A stretch of DNA of 64,000 bases from Pseudomonas sp. FP1742 (GCF_030687145.1 NZ_CP117460.1:6386001-6450000), one strand, 5' to 3'. Numbered from the stretch's first letter, positions 49,747-59,221 are shown. Notes: generated by a model from the letters alone, not told the origin. Numbers and translations are program-made.

Positions 49747-50235
49747 ATGCGAACCAACACTCAAACCAAACGTGAGCTGGACAAGATCGACCGTAACATC
49801 CTGCGGATCCTGCAAGCGGACGGGCGCATCTCCTTTACCGAACTGGGGGAAAAGGTCGGCCTCTCCACCACCCCCTGCACTGAACGGGTACGGCGCCTGG
49901 AGCGCGAAGGGATCATCATGGGCTACAACGCCCGGCTGAATCCGCAGCACCTCAAGGGTAGTCTGTTGGTGTTCGTCGAGATCAGCCTCGACTACAAATC
50001 CGGCGATACTTTCGAAGAGTTCCGACGCGCGGTACTGAAACTGCCCCACGTGCTGGAATGCCATTTGGTGTCAGGTGACTTCGATTATCTGGTGAAAGCG
50101 CGGATTTCCGAAATGGCCTCGTACCGCAAACTGCTGGGCGACATCCTGCTCAAGTTGCCGCATGTGCGCGAATCCAAGAGCTATATCGTGATGGAGGAAG
50201 TGAAAGAGAGCTTGAGTCTGCCGATTCCGGATTGA
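49747..50235 (+). CDS. lrp: Lrp, leucine-responsive regulator
   Basis: A 162-residue Lrp/AsnC regulator. The N-terminal winged helix-turn-helix (DRNILRILQADGRISFTELGEKVGLSTTPC, about 15-45) precedes the RAM/ligand domain (about 80-155). Its position facing dadA, with 156 bases between starts, fits the well-known Lrp activation of the dad operon by alanine. The start at 49747 gives MRTNTQTKRELDKIDRN, the family N-terminus. Confidence 0.94.
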   Translation: MRTNTQTKRELDKIDRNILRILQADGRISFTELGEKVGLSTTPCTERVRRLEREGIIMGYNARLNPQHLKGSLLVFVEISLDYKSGDTFEEFRRAVLKLPHVLECHLVSGDFDYLVKARISEMASYRKLLGDILLKLPHVRESKSYIVMEEVKESLSLPIPD

Positions 50236-50238
50236 GCC

Positions 50239-50592
50239 CTACACCAACACCTGCCGGGTACTGGCCATGTATTCGTGGATCTGCTTCTCGACCCGGGGGT
50301 GAATCAGCTCCACCGGCCGCCGCCCATTGGGGCAAGGCAACGTCTTGGTAGTACCGAACAGACGGCAGATCAGCGGTCGTTCGTCATATACCGTGCAGCC
50401 GTTGGGGCCCAGATGGACACAATTGAGCTCATCCATCGCCGCGTCCTGCTCGGCCCGGGTCTTGCGCGGCAGGCGGGACATTTCTTCGGGCGAGGTGGTC
50501 ACCGGCCCACAGCAGTCATGGCAGCCGGGCACGCACTCGAAGGTGGGAATCTGCTGGCGCAGCGTGCGGATTTTCTGACTGTTGCAGCTCAT
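50239..50592 (-). CDS. YkgJ family cysteine-cluster protein
   Basis: A 117-residue protein of the YkgJ/CxxCxxCC family. The clustered cysteines are C-x-x-C-C in PGCHDCCGPV (about 22-31), LNCVHLGPNGCTVYDERPLIC and TLPC. These probably hold a zinc or iron-sulfur site. The function is unknown. It is convergent with lrp, whose stop lies four bases from its own. No signal peptide. Confidence 0.85.
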   Translation of the reverse strand: MSCNSQKIRTLRQQIPTFECVPGCHDCCGPVTTSPEEMSRLPRKTRAEQDAAMDELNCVHLGPNGCTVYDERPLICRLFGTTKTLPCPNGRRPVELIHPRVEKQIHEYMASTRQVLV

Positions 50593-50739
50593 CGAAGCGG
50601 TGACCGAATGCGGAATAGACCGGGATTCTGACGCAAAAACCTCAATCCAGACAGCGCCAACCGACCGATGTTGCTCGCGCCTGAAACGGCGGCTTATGCT
50701 CCGTCAACTTTTTTAAACACACGCATCAGGATGACGTCC

Positions 50740-52053
50740 ATGAACGCCCCCGTTCAGCAACCGGCCCCAGACCACCGGCACGTAGCCTCTTACTATGCCG
50801 CCAGCAGCCTGCCGCAGCCCGACCTTCCGGCGCTCACAGGTGAATGGGTTGCGGACGTGTGCGTGGTGGGCGGCGGGTTCTCCGGGTTGAATACCGCGCT
50901 CGAACTGGCCGAACGTGGCTTGCGCGTGGTGTTGCTGGAAGCGCACAAGATCGGTTGGGGTGCCAGCGGACGCAATGGCGGGCAATTGATTCGTGGCGTC
51001 GGCCATGGCCTCGATCAGTTCGCCAATGTGATCGGTACAGACGGCGTACGCCAGATGAAACTGATGGGGCTGGAAGCGGTGGAAATCGTCCGACAGCGGA
51101 TCGAGCGTTTTCAGATTCCTTGCGACCTGACCTGGGGTTACTGTGACCTCGCCAACAAAGCCCACGACCTGGAAGGCTTCGCCGAAGACGCCATCGAGCT
51201 GCACAGCCTTGGCTATCGTTACGAAACCCGTCTGCTGCAAGCCAACGAAATGCACAGTGTGGTGGGCTCCGATCGCTACGTCGGCGGCATGATCGACATG
51301 GGCTCCGGGCATCTGCACCCACTGAATCTGGCACTGGGCGAAGCGGCCGCCGCCCGGCAATTGGGCGCCAAACTGTTCGAGCAATCGGCCGTAACCCGCA
51401 TCGACTATGGCCCCGAGATCAAGGTCCACACCGCCCTGGGCTCGGTCCGCGCCAAGACTCTGGTGCTGGGGTGCAACGCCTACCTCAACGATCTCAACCC
51501 GCAACTTGGCGGCCAGGTGCTGCCCGCCGGCAGTTACATCATCGCCACCGAACAACTGAGTGAAGAGCAGGCTCACGCACTGTTGCCGCAGAACATGGCG
51601 GTCTGCGATCAACGGGTAGCGCTGGATTATTACCGTCTCTCGGCGGACCGACGCTTGCTGTTCGGCGGCGCCTGCCATTATTCAGGACATGATCCGAAAG
51701 ACATCGCCGCGTATATGCGGCCGAAGATGCTGCGGGTGTTCCCGCAATTGGCCGGGGTGAAAATCGATTATCAGTGGGGTGGAATGATCGGCATCGGTGC
51801 CAATCGCCTGCCACAGATCGGCCGACTCAAGGACCAGCCTAATGTGTATTACGCCCAGGCCTATTCCGGTCACGGCGTAAATGCCACACACCTGGCGGGC
51901 AAATTATTGGCTGAGGCCATCAGCGGGCAGCACAGTGGCGGGTTCGATCTGTTTGCCAAGGTGCCGCATATCACCTTTCCGGGTGGCAAACATTTGCGTT
52001 CGCCGCTGCTCGCGCTGGGGATGCTTTGGCATCGTCTTAAAGAGTTGATCTGA
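50740..52053 (+). CDS. pauB: FAD-dependent amine oxidase, PauB/PuuB-like
   Basis: A 437-residue flavoprotein of the glycine oxidase/PuuB group. The dinucleotide motif is VCVVGGGFSGLNTALELAERG (about 40-60), followed by GWGASGRNGGQLIRG. The C-terminal VYYAQAYSGHGVNATHLAGK is also typical. It likely oxidises gamma-glutamylputrescine or a related amine in polyamine catabolism; location near pauR and an aldehyde dehydrogenase supports this. Start at the second of two close ATGs (50740), where CAGGA is well placed. Confidence 0.85.
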   Translation: MNAPVQQPAPDHRHVASYYAASSLPQPDLPALTGEWVADVCVVGGGFSGLNTALELAERGLRVVLLEAHKIGWGASGRNGGQLIRGVGHGLDQFANVIGTDGVRQMKLMGLEAVEIVRQRIERFQIPCDLTWGYCDLANKAHDLEGFAEDAIELHSLGYRYETRLLQANEMHSVVGSDRYVGGMIDMGSGHLHPLNLALGEAAAARQLGAKLFEQSAVTRIDYGPEIKVHTALGSVRAKTLVLGCNAYLNDLNPQLGGQVLPAGSYIIATEQLSEEQAHALLPQNMAVCDQRVALDYYRLSADRRLLFGGACHYSGHDPKDIAAYMRPKMLRVFPQLAGVKIDYQWGGMIGIGANRLPQIGRLKDQPNVYYAQAYSGHGVNATHLAGKLLAEAISGQHSGGFDLFAKVPHITFPGGKHLRSPLLALGMLWHRLKELI

Positions 52054-52070
52054 TCGGTTTGCTGCATTCT

Positions 52071-52186
52071 TGCGGGCCTCATCGCGGGCAAGCCCGGTCC
52101 CACAATGGTCGCTGGCGTTCACAAAAATTGTGTTTACCGCTAATCCCTGTGGGAGCGGGCTTGCCCGCGATGAGGCCCGCAAGAAC
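52071..52186. repeat. Extended near-perfect REPIN
   Basis: The arms extend beyond the REP core: TGCGGGCCTCATCGCGGGCA at 52071 is mirrored by TGCCCGCGATGAGGCCCGCA at 52162-52181. The loop is about 40 bases. Confidence 0.92.
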
Positions 52187-52196
52187 GCCATAGATT

Positions 52197-52442
52197 TCAG
52201 ATCCGCCAGAAAGGCTTGAGCCCCTCCTCCCGCGCCTGCTCCCAACTCAACCCGACATCTTTGAGTTGCTCCGGCGTCAGTTCCAGCAACGTCTTGCGTG
52301 TGTGCAGACGATGCCAGAACAGACCCCAGCGACCCAGGCAGGACGGGGCGTTGCGCATGACCGCCTCGCGCGCACCGTTCTTTTGCCCTGCCGCCAGTTC
52401 CTGACTGCGTAACGTCAGCCGCACATCGCTCAAGCCGTTCAT
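52197..52442 (-). CDS. DUF1127 small basic protein
   Basis: An 81-residue protein with the DUF1127 (YjiS) core WGLFWHRLHTRKTLLELTPE, continuing LKDVGLSWEQAREEGLKPFW. DUF1127 proteins are small arginine-rich proteins; some bind RNA and affect phosphate and carbon metabolism. An N-terminal extension of about 37 residues precedes the core. It faces a MocR-type regulator gene across 179 bases, a pairing that suggests control by that regulator. Function unproven. Confidence 0.82.
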   Translation of the reverse strand: MNGLSDVRLTLRSQELAAGQKNGAREAVMRNAPSCLGRWGLFWHRLHTRKTLLELTPEQLKDVGLSWEQAREEGLKPFWRI

Positions 52443-52621
52443 TTTCGTCGCTCCTGTTTACTTGGGTAGCCAGAGCTTTCATGATGCGCGGACGGCAAAA
52501 AGCATTACAGATCCAACAGGGCTCTATTAATTCCATACAGTTTTTCTGTTTCTGTCTCTGAATCGCTTATTTTTGCCCAATCTGTATTGGTTAACCGAAT
52601 CACCTTTACCGAGACTGCGCT

Positions 52622-54043
52622 ATGACCCTTTACGTCAACCTCGCCGAGTTGCTCGGCACACGTATCGAACAGGGCTTCTATCGCCCCGGTGACCGGCTAC
52701 CGTCGGTGCGGGCGCTGAGTGTCGAGCACGGGGTCAGCCTGAGCACGGTGCAGCAGGCCTATCGCGTGCTGGAAGACGTGGGGCTGGCGATGCCCAAACC
52801 CAAATCCGGCTACTTCGTACCGGTGAGTCGCGAATTGCCGGAGCTGCCAGTGGTTGGCCGCCCCGCCCAACGACCGGTGGATATTTCGCAGTGGGATCAG
52901 GTGCTGGAACTGATTCGCGCCGTGCCGCGCAAGGATGTCGTGCAACTGGGCCGCGGCATGCCGGACATCACCTCGCCGACCATGAAACCGCTGCTGCGCA
53001 ACCTGGCGCGAATCAGCCGCCAGCAGGACATGCGAGGCCTGTATTACGACAACATCTGCGGCACCCTCGAACTGCGCGAACAAATCGCCCGCCTGATGCT
53101 CGATTCCGGCTGTCAGTTGAGCGCCAACGATCTGGTGATCACCACCGGTTGCCACGAAGCGCTGTCCACCAGCATCCGCGCCATCTGCGAGTCCGGCGAC
53201 ATTGTGGCGGTGGATTCGCCGAGCTTTCACGGCGCCATGCAGACGCTCAAGGGTCTGGGCATGAAAGCCCTGGAAATCCCCACCGACCCGCTCACCGGCA
53301 TCAGCCTCGATGCGTTGGAGTTGGCGTTGGAACAATGGCCGATCAAAGCCATACAGTTGACCCCCAACTGCAACAACCCGCTGGGCTATATCATGCCGGA
53401 GTCGCGAAAGCGTGCGCTGCTGACACTCGCCCAGCGTTTCGACGTGGCGATTATCGAGGACGATGTGTATGGCGAACTGGCCTACACCTACCCACGCCCG
53501 CGCACGATCAAGTCCTTTGACGAAGACGGCCGCGTCCTGCTCTGCAGTTCCTTTTCCAAGACTCTGGCACCGGGCCTGCGCATTGGCTGGGTCGCACCGG
53601 GCCGTTATCTGGAACGGGTACTGCACATGAAATACATCAGCACCGGCTCAACCGCGCCGCAACCACAGATTGCGATTGCCGATTTTCTCAAGGCCGGGCA
53701 CTTCGAACCACATTTACGGCGGATGCGTATGCAATACCAGCGCAATCGCGACGCGATGATCGATTGGGTCACCCGCTATTTCCCCGCCGGTACCCGCGCC
53801 AGCCGTCCGCAAGGCAGCTTCATGCTGTGGGTCGAACTGCCGGAGGGCTTCGACACCCTGAAACTCAATCGTGCCCTGCATGATCAAGGTGTGCAGATTG
53901 CCGTCGGCAGCATCTTTTCCGCCTCGGGCAAATACCGCAACTGCCTGCGGATGAACTACGCTGCCAAAACGACCCCGCAGATTGAAGAAGCCGTGCGCAA
54001 GGTCGGCGCGACAGCAATCAAACTGCTGGCGGAAACCGACTGA
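52622..54043 (+). CDS. MocR-type GntR/aminotransferase regulator
   Basis: A 473-residue chimeric regulator: a GntR winged helix (about 1-70, IEQGFYRPGDRLPSVRALSV and STVQQAYRVLE) joined to an aspartate-aminotransferase-like domain (about 90-473). The PLP-binding lysine is K313 in SSFSKTLAPG. MocR proteins use PLP as effector and control genes of amino-compound metabolism. The target is unknown, but the divergent DUF1127 gene is a candidate. The gene sits between polyamine genes without an obvious link. Confidence 0.9.
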   Translation: MTLYVNLAELLGTRIEQGFYRPGDRLPSVRALSVEHGVSLSTVQQAYRVLEDVGLAMPKPKSGYFVPVSRELPELPVVGRPAQRPVDISQWDQVLELIRAVPRKDVVQLGRGMPDITSPTMKPLLRNLARISRQQDMRGLYYDNICGTLELREQIARLMLDSGCQLSANDLVITTGCHEALSTSIRAICESGDIVAVDSPSFHGAMQTLKGLGMKALEIPTDPLTGISLDALELALEQWPIKAIQLTPNCNNPLGYIMPESRKRALLTLAQRFDVAIIEDDVYGELAYTYPRPRTIKSFDEDGRVLLCSSFSKTLAPGLRIGWVAPGRYLERVLHMKYISTGSTAPQPQIAIADFLKAGHFEPHLRRMRMQYQRNRDAMIDWVTRYFPAGTRASRPQGSFMLWVELPEGFDTLKLNRALHDQGVQIAVGSIFSASGKYRNCLRMNYAAKTTPQIEEAVRKVGATAIKLLAETD

Positions 54044-54099
54044 CCTTTCTTCGGGATACGGCGTCCATATGCTATCCGCCACCATCCGGAATACGCGCC

Positions 54100-55680
54100 G
54101 TGAGAATCAGACAGCCCCTGCTTGCTCTTCTGTTACTCGCCTCACTTCTGGGTGGCTGTACGACACTCAACATCCCTCGCGAACCAAGCCAGGCCCTGCC
54201 GGCGGCCGACTCTGCTTTCGGCCGTTCGATCCAGGCCCAGGCCGCTCCCCACCAGGGTCAGTCGGGCTTCCGCTTACTATCCGATAGCACCGAGGCCTTC
54301 ACCGCCCGCGCCGAGCTGATTCGAAATGCCCAAAGCAGCCTCGACTTGCAGTACTACATCGTCCATGACGGCATCAGCACACGGATACTGATAAGCGAAC
54401 TGCTCAAGGCCGCCGACCGCGGCGTACGGGTGCGGATTCTTCTCGACGACACCACCAGCGATGGCCTGGACCAGATCATCGCAACCCTCGCTGTCCATCC
54501 GAAGATTCAGATCCGCGTCTTCAACCCGCTGCACCTGGGCCGCAGCACCGTCGTGACGCGCACCATGGGCCGGCTGTTCAACCTGTCGCAGCAACATCGC
54601 CGCATGCACAACAAACTGTGGGTGGCGGACAATAGCGTGGCAATCGTTGGCGGGCGCAATCTGGGGGACGAGTACTTCGATGCCGAGCCCAACCGTAATT
54701 TCACCGACATCGACATGCTCAGCGTCGGCCCGGTTGCCCAGCAGCTGGGGCATAGCTTCGACGAGTATTGGAACAGCGCTCTGAGCAAGCCGATCGAGCA
54801 GTTTCTCTCGATCAGGCCGACACTCAAGGACCTGGAAAATACCCGGACGCGACTGGACGAATCCCTGGAGGAAACGCGCAAACAGAATCACACGCTCTAC
54901 CAACAGTTGATGACCTATACCACTCATCCTCGCCTGGAGACCTGGCGCCAGGAGCTGATCTGGGCCTGGAACCAGGCGCTGTGGGACGCACCAACCAAGG
55001 TGCTGGCCGACGGCGAGCCGGCTCCGTACTTGCAGCTGTCCACCCAGTTGGCACCCGAGCTCAATGGAGTCAGCAAGGAGTTGATCATGGTCTCGCCCTA
55101 CATCGTACCCGCCCAACCGGGCCTGGTGTACCTGACCGGTCGCGCCGATGCCGGCGTGTCGATAAGTTTGCTGACCAATTCACTGGAAGCTACCGATGTG
55201 CCGGCCACGCACGGTGGTTACGCACCTTATCGCAAAGCCTTGCTGGAGCATGGCGTGCAGCTGTTCGAATTACGCCGCCAGCCCGGCGACATTGGAGGCA
55301 GCGGCAGCGGACCGAGCCTGTTTCACAGCGGGAGCAGCTCCTCCCGTAGCTCCGACTCCAGCCTGCACAGCAAGGCGATGGTATTCGACCGACAGAAAGC
55401 CTTCATCGGCTCGTTCAATTTCGACCCGCGCTCGGTACTGTGGAACACCGAAGTCGGAGTACTGGTGGACAACCCACAGCTCGCCGGACGGGTGCGTGAA
55501 TTGGCGCTGGAGGGTATGGCGCCCCCTCTCAGCTATCAGGTCCGACTGGAAAAGGGCCAGATGGTCTGGGCCACTGAAGATGATGACAAGCCGCACACAC
55601 TGACCAAAGAACCGGGAAGTTGGTGGCAGCATTTCAATTCATGGCTCAGCAGCATGGTCGGCCTGGAGCGGATGCTGTAG
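54100..55680 (+). CDS. Phospholipase D/cardiolipin synthase-like lipoprotein
   Basis: A 526-residue protein with a lipoprotein signal (LLLASLLGGC, lipid on C20) and two HKD motifs of the phospholipase D superfamily: H170-N-K172-LWVA-D177 followed by GGRNLGDEYF, and H423-S-K425-AMVF-D430 followed by GSFNFDPRSV. This pattern is shared with ClsC/YmdC cardiolipin synthases and related periplasm-facing transferases. The start is GTG (54100). A serine-rich spacer (about 400-421) precedes the second motif. Substrate uncertain. Confidence 0.85.
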   Translation: MRIRQPLLALLLLASLLGGCTTLNIPREPSQALPAADSAFGRSIQAQAAPHQGQSGFRLLSDSTEAFTARAELIRNAQSSLDLQYYIVHDGISTRILISELLKAADRGVRVRILLDDTTSDGLDQIIATLAVHPKIQIRVFNPLHLGRSTVVTRTMGRLFNLSQQHRRMHNKLWVADNSVAIVGGRNLGDEYFDAEPNRNFTDIDMLSVGPVAQQLGHSFDEYWNSALSKPIEQFLSIRPTLKDLENTRTRLDESLEETRKQNHTLYQQLMTYTTHPRLETWRQELIWAWNQALWDAPTKVLADGEPAPYLQLSTQLAPELNGVSKELIMVSPYIVPAQPGLVYLTGRADAGVSISLLTNSLEATDVPATHGGYAPYRKALLEHGVQLFELRRQPGDIGGSGSGPSLFHSGSSSSRSSDSSLHSKAMVFDRQKAFIGSFNFDPRSVLWNTEVGVLVDNPQLAGRVRELALEGMAPPLSYQVRLEKGQMVWATEDDDKPHTLTKEPGSWWQHFNSWLSSMVGLERML

Positions 55681-55696
55681 CTTGAATTACCTGGAG

Positions 55697-56839
55697 CTAT
55701 GCTGGCTGCACCGTGCCAAACGCCCCTTGCCGCGACACCAGAATCACCAGCCCCAACGCGCCCGCCGCCATCAGCAACGGCAAGGCATGCCCGCTGATCC
55801 ACTGGCTGCCGGCACCGGCCGCCAAGGGTCCGATCAGACAACCGATACCCCACAACTGCGCGATATGGGCATTGGCCCGCACCAGCGCATCGTCGCGATA
55901 ACGCTCGCCGATCAAGATCAGTGACAAGGTGAACAAACCACCGGCGCTGGCGCCGAACAACACCCACAGCGGCCAGATCAACAGCGTATCGATCAGCAAT
56001 GGAATTGCCAGGCTCGACAGCAGCAAGAGCATCGCGCAGCCGGTAAACAATGTACGCCGCGACAAGCGATCAGCCAGTGCGCCAATCGGCAATTGCAGCA
56101 AGGCATCCCCCACCACCACCGTGCTGACCATCGCCAGGGCGATCTCCGTGGTGAAACCCTGACGCAGGCAGTAGACCGGCAGCAAGGTCAGAATCATCGC
56201 TTCGAACGCGGCAAACAGCGACACCGCCCAGGCAATTGCCGGCAGGCCACGGCAGAAGTTCAGCAAGTCGCTGAGGGTCACACTGCAGGCTTCACTGGTA
56301 GGTGCGCCGCTACGACCCAGCAGCAGGAACGGTGACGTCATCAGCAAACCGACGCCCACCCAGAAACCGTAATCGTGCTCGGTGCCCAACGCACCCAACA
56401 GTAGCGGCCCGGCCAGCTGACTCAGCGCATAACTGCTGCCATACAGAGCCACCAGTCGCCCGCGCCATTGCTCGACCACCAGTTGGTTGATCCAGCTTTC
56501 ACCGAGGATGAAGACGAGGGTCAGGATTACCCCGATCATCAACCGCAGCACCAGCCAGATCGGGTAGCTCGGCCACAACGCCAGCAAACCGATGGACACC
56601 GCCCCGCCCCACAGGCACAGGCGCATCAGATTGGCCGTGCCGAGACGGGCCGCGAGATGGCTGGAGATCTTTGCCCCCAGCAGTACGCCAATGGCCGGCA
56701 TCGCCGCCATCACGCCGATCGCGAACGAACCGTACCCCCAACCTTCCAGACGCAGCGACACCAACGGCATGCTGACACCCAGAGCCAGGCCGACACTCAA
56801 GACAGACGCCAACACGGCGAAATAAGTCGCCCAACGCAT
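55697..56839 (-). CDS. MFS transporter, YcaD-like
   Basis: A 380-residue major facilitator with twelve predicted helices. N-terminal MRWATYFAVLASVLSVGLAL, the loop 2-3 motif-like GVLLGAKISSHLAARLG and the central GESWINQLVVEQWRGRLVALYG place it near the YcaD/UMF1-like group. Substrate unknown. ATG 56839 lies eight bases behind GGAG, so I prefer it to the in-frame GTG three codons upstream. It is convergent with the PLD gene. Confidence 0.85.
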   Translation of the reverse strand: MRWATYFAVLASVLSVGLALGVSMPLVSLRLEGWGYGSFAIGVMAAMPAIGVLLGAKISSHLAARLGTANLMRLCLWGGAVSIGLLALWPSYPIWLVLRLMIGVILTLVFILGESWINQLVVEQWRGRLVALYGSSYALSQLAGPLLLGALGTEHDYGFWVGVGLLMTSPFLLLGRSGAPTSEACSVTLSDLLNFCRGLPAIAWAVSLFAAFEAMILTLLPVYCLRQGFTTEIALAMVSTVVVGDALLQLPIGALADRLSRRTLFTGCAMLLLLSSLAIPLLIDTLLIWPLWVLFGASAGGLFTLSLILIGERYRDDALVRANAHIAQLWGIGCLIGPLAAGAGSQWISGHALPLLMAAGALGLVILVSRQGAFGTVQPA

Positions 56840-56886
56840 GTTCCACACTCCTGTGGATTGTTATTTTTTACAGACGACACAAAACA

Positions 56887-56978
56887 ATGTGGGAGCGGGC
56901 TTGCTCGCGAAGAGGCCATCACATCCAACCTCAATGTTGGCTGTTACACCGCCTTCGCGAGCAAGCCCGCTCCCACAG
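56887..56978. repeat. REPIN
   Basis: GTGGGAGCGGGCTTGCTCGC at 56889 and GCGAGCAAGCCCGCTCCCAC ending at 56977, between the MFS and aldehyde dehydrogenase genes. Confidence 0.92.
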
Positions 56979-57002
56979 GGGATCTGTGTCGTTCACACAG
57001 GC

Positions 57003-58496
57003 TTACAACTTGATCCAGGTCGCCTTCAGCTCGGTGTATTTGTCGAACGCATGCAGCGATTTGTCACGACCGTTGCCGGACTGTTTGAAGCCACCGAACG
57101 GCGCAGTCATATCACCGCCATCGTACTGATTGACCCACACGCTACCAGCGCGCAATGCCTTGGCGGTGAGGTGGGCTTTGGAGATGTCCGTGGTCCATAC
57201 CGCAGCCGCAAGGCCGTAAGGGGTGTCGTTGGCAATCGCAACGGCTTCTTCGGCTGTGTCGAAGGTGATCACCGACAACACCGGGCCAAAGATTTCTTCC
57301 TGGGCAATTTTCATCGCGTTGCTGACACCGTCGAAAATCGTCGGCTCAACGTAGGTGCCTCCGGTTTCCTGAAGAATTCGCTTGCCGCCAGCCACCAGTT
57401 TGGCGCCATCAGTGTGACCGGATTCGATGTAGGACAGCACGGTGTTCATCTGCTGGGTATCCACCAGTGCACCGACATTGGTCGCAGGATCCAGCGGGTT
57501 GCCCGGCTTCCAGGCCTTGAGGGCCTCGATCACCAGCGGCAGGAATTTATCCTTGATCGAACGCTCGACCAGCAGTCGCGAACCGGCGGTGCAGACCTCA
57601 CCCTGGTTGAAGGCAATGGCGCTGGCAGCCGATTCGGCGGCGGCTTGCAGGTCTGGCGCATCGGCGAACACGATGTTCGGGCTCTTGCCACCGGCTTCGA
57701 GCCAGACGCGCTTCATGTTCGATTCGCCGGAATAGATCAACAATTGCTTGGCGATCTTGGTCGAACCGGTAAACACCAGGGTGTCGACATCATTGTGCAA
57801 GGCCAGGGCCTTGCCGACGGTATGACCGTAACCCGGCAGCACGTTCAGCACACCTTTCGGGATGCCGGCTTCAACTGCCAGCGCTGCAATACGAATAGCC
57901 GTCAGTGGCGATTTTTCGGAAGGCTTGAGGATTACCGAGTTACCGGTGGACAACGCCGGGCCGAGCTTCCAGCAGGCCATCATCAACGGGAAGTTCCACG
58001 GCACGATCGCACCGACCACGCCGACCGGCTCGCGAGTTACCAGCCCCAGCTGATCGTGTGGGGTGGCGGCGACTTCGTCGTAGATCTTGTCGATGGCCTC
58101 ACCGCTCCAGCTAAGGGCTTGTGCCGCACCGGGAACGTCGATGTACAGGGAATCGCTGATTGGCTTGCCCATGTCCAGGGTTTCAAGCAGGGCCAGCTCT
58201 TCGGCGTGCTGTTTCAGCAGGCCGGCAAAACGAATCATGGTGGCTTTGCGCTTGGTCGGCGCCAGACGCGACCAGGCACCGGAATTGAAAGTGGCGCGGG
58301 CGTTTTCCACGGCACGCTGGGCGTCGGCGGCGTCACAGCTGGCAATCTTGCCCAGCAGGCGGCCATCGACCGGGCTGATGCACTCGAACGTTTCACCGGA
58401 GACTGCATCGGTGTATTCGCCATTGATGTAGGCACGGCCTTCGATCTTCAGATCGCGAGCCCGTTGTTCCCAGTCGGCACGAGTCAGGGTGGTCAT
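57003..58496 (-). CDS. pauC: Aldehyde dehydrogenase, PauC/KauB-like
   Basis: A 497-residue NAD(P)-dependent aldehyde dehydrogenase. The catalytic cysteine is C302 (FNQGEVCTAGS) and the general base is E267 (WLEAGGKS). PWNFPLMM near 166-173 is the cofactor region. By similarity and gene order it corresponds to PauC/KauB of P. aeruginosa, which oxidises gamma-glutamyl-aminobutyraldehyde or related aminoaldehydes from polyamines and arginine. AGGAGG lies eight bases before the ATG. The transaminase gene pauD that I would expect next to it is not in the window. Confidence 0.9.
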   Translation of the reverse strand: MTTLTRADWEQRARDLKIEGRAYINGEYTDAVSGETFECISPVDGRLLGKIASCDAADAQRAVENARATFNSGAWSRLAPTKRKATMIRFAGLLKQHAEELALLETLDMGKPISDSLYIDVPGAAQALSWSGEAIDKIYDEVAATPHDQLGLVTREPVGVVGAIVPWNFPLMMACWKLGPALSTGNSVILKPSEKSPLTAIRIAALAVEAGIPKGVLNVLPGYGHTVGKALALHNDVDTLVFTGSTKIAKQLLIYSGESNMKRVWLEAGGKSPNIVFADAPDLQAAAESAASAIAFNQGEVCTAGSRLLVERSIKDKFLPLVIEALKAWKPGNPLDPATNVGALVDTQQMNTVLSYIESGHTDGAKLVAGGKRILQETGGTYVEPTIFDGVSNAMKIAQEEIFGPVLSVITFDTAEEAVAIANDTPYGLAAAVWTTDISKAHLTAKALRAGSVWVNQYDGGDMTAPFGGFKQSGNGRDKSLHAFDKYTELKATWIKL

Positions 58497-58721
58497 ACGA
58501 GTGTCCTCCTCTTATTGAATACGAGCGCCCACGCGCTTCGCGGGTGCTGTCAGGAATTCTGCCCGGCCAGCCTGCTTTTTGGCTCAAGGCAACCGTTACC
58601 CTAAACCAGCGGCAGGTGAAGTTTCAATATATTTGACATAAGGCCGGTAAACGGCCTTGCGATGTTCATTTTAATAAACATAGACTTCCGACTCGCGCCG
58701 CAATCACGGGGGAATACCAGC

Positions 58722-59084
58722 ATGAGCATTCAGGATATCGTCGATTTCAGTCAGGCCACCACCCAGCCCGATCGCTATCGGCCAGACCCGGCCAAAGTCC
58801 TCAAGGGCGACCCTGAACAAGCGGTGTACAACCACTACAACAGCCCATGCGGCCAGATGAGCGCAGGCGTTTGGGAAGGCGAAGTCGGCCAGTGGCGGGT
58901 GAACTACACCGAACACGAGTACTGCGAAATCGTTCAGGGGGTTTCAGTGCTGCGCGATGACGACGGCGCCGCCAAGACCCTGCGCGTGGGCGATCGCTTC
59001 GTGATTCCGGCCGGTTTCAAAGGCACCTGGGAAGTGCTGGAACCGTGCCGCAAAATTTATGTGGTGTTTGAACAGAAGACCTGA
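58722..59084 (+). CDS. Cupin-domain protein (DUF861-like)
   Basis: A 120-residue single cupin of the DUF861/EutQ-like group: the barrel carries NYTEHEYCEIVQGVSVLRDD, GDRFVIPAGFKGTWEVLEP and KIYVVFEQ. Proteins of this type are found next to polyamine catabolic genes in Pseudomonas, and this one is divergent from the aldehyde dehydrogenase. The activity is unknown. I start at MSIQDIVDFSQ (58722) behind GGGGGAATACCAGC. Confidence 0.82.
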   Translation: MSIQDIVDFSQATTQPDRYRPDPAKVLKGDPEQAVYNHYNSPCGQMSAGVWEGEVGQWRVNYTEHEYCEIVQGVSVLRDDDGAAKTLRVGDRFVIPAGFKGTWEVLEPCRKIYVVFEQKT

Positions 59085-59098
59085 AGATTTGTGCTGCC

Positions 59099-59193
59099 CC
59101 GGCCGGCCCCTTCGCGAGCAAGCCCGCTCCCACATGGGTTCTGCGTCGTTCACAAATCCCATGTGGGAGCGAGCTTGCTCGCGAAGAGGCCGG
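59099..59193. repeat. REPIN
   Basis: GCGAGCAAGCCCGCTCCCAC at 59113 and GTGGGAGCGAGCTTGCTCGC at 59163, with the mirrored CCGG ends at 59099 and 59190. Confidence 0.9.
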
Positions 59194-59221
59194 TCCAGGC
59201 AATACAAAATCTATAGGCAAC

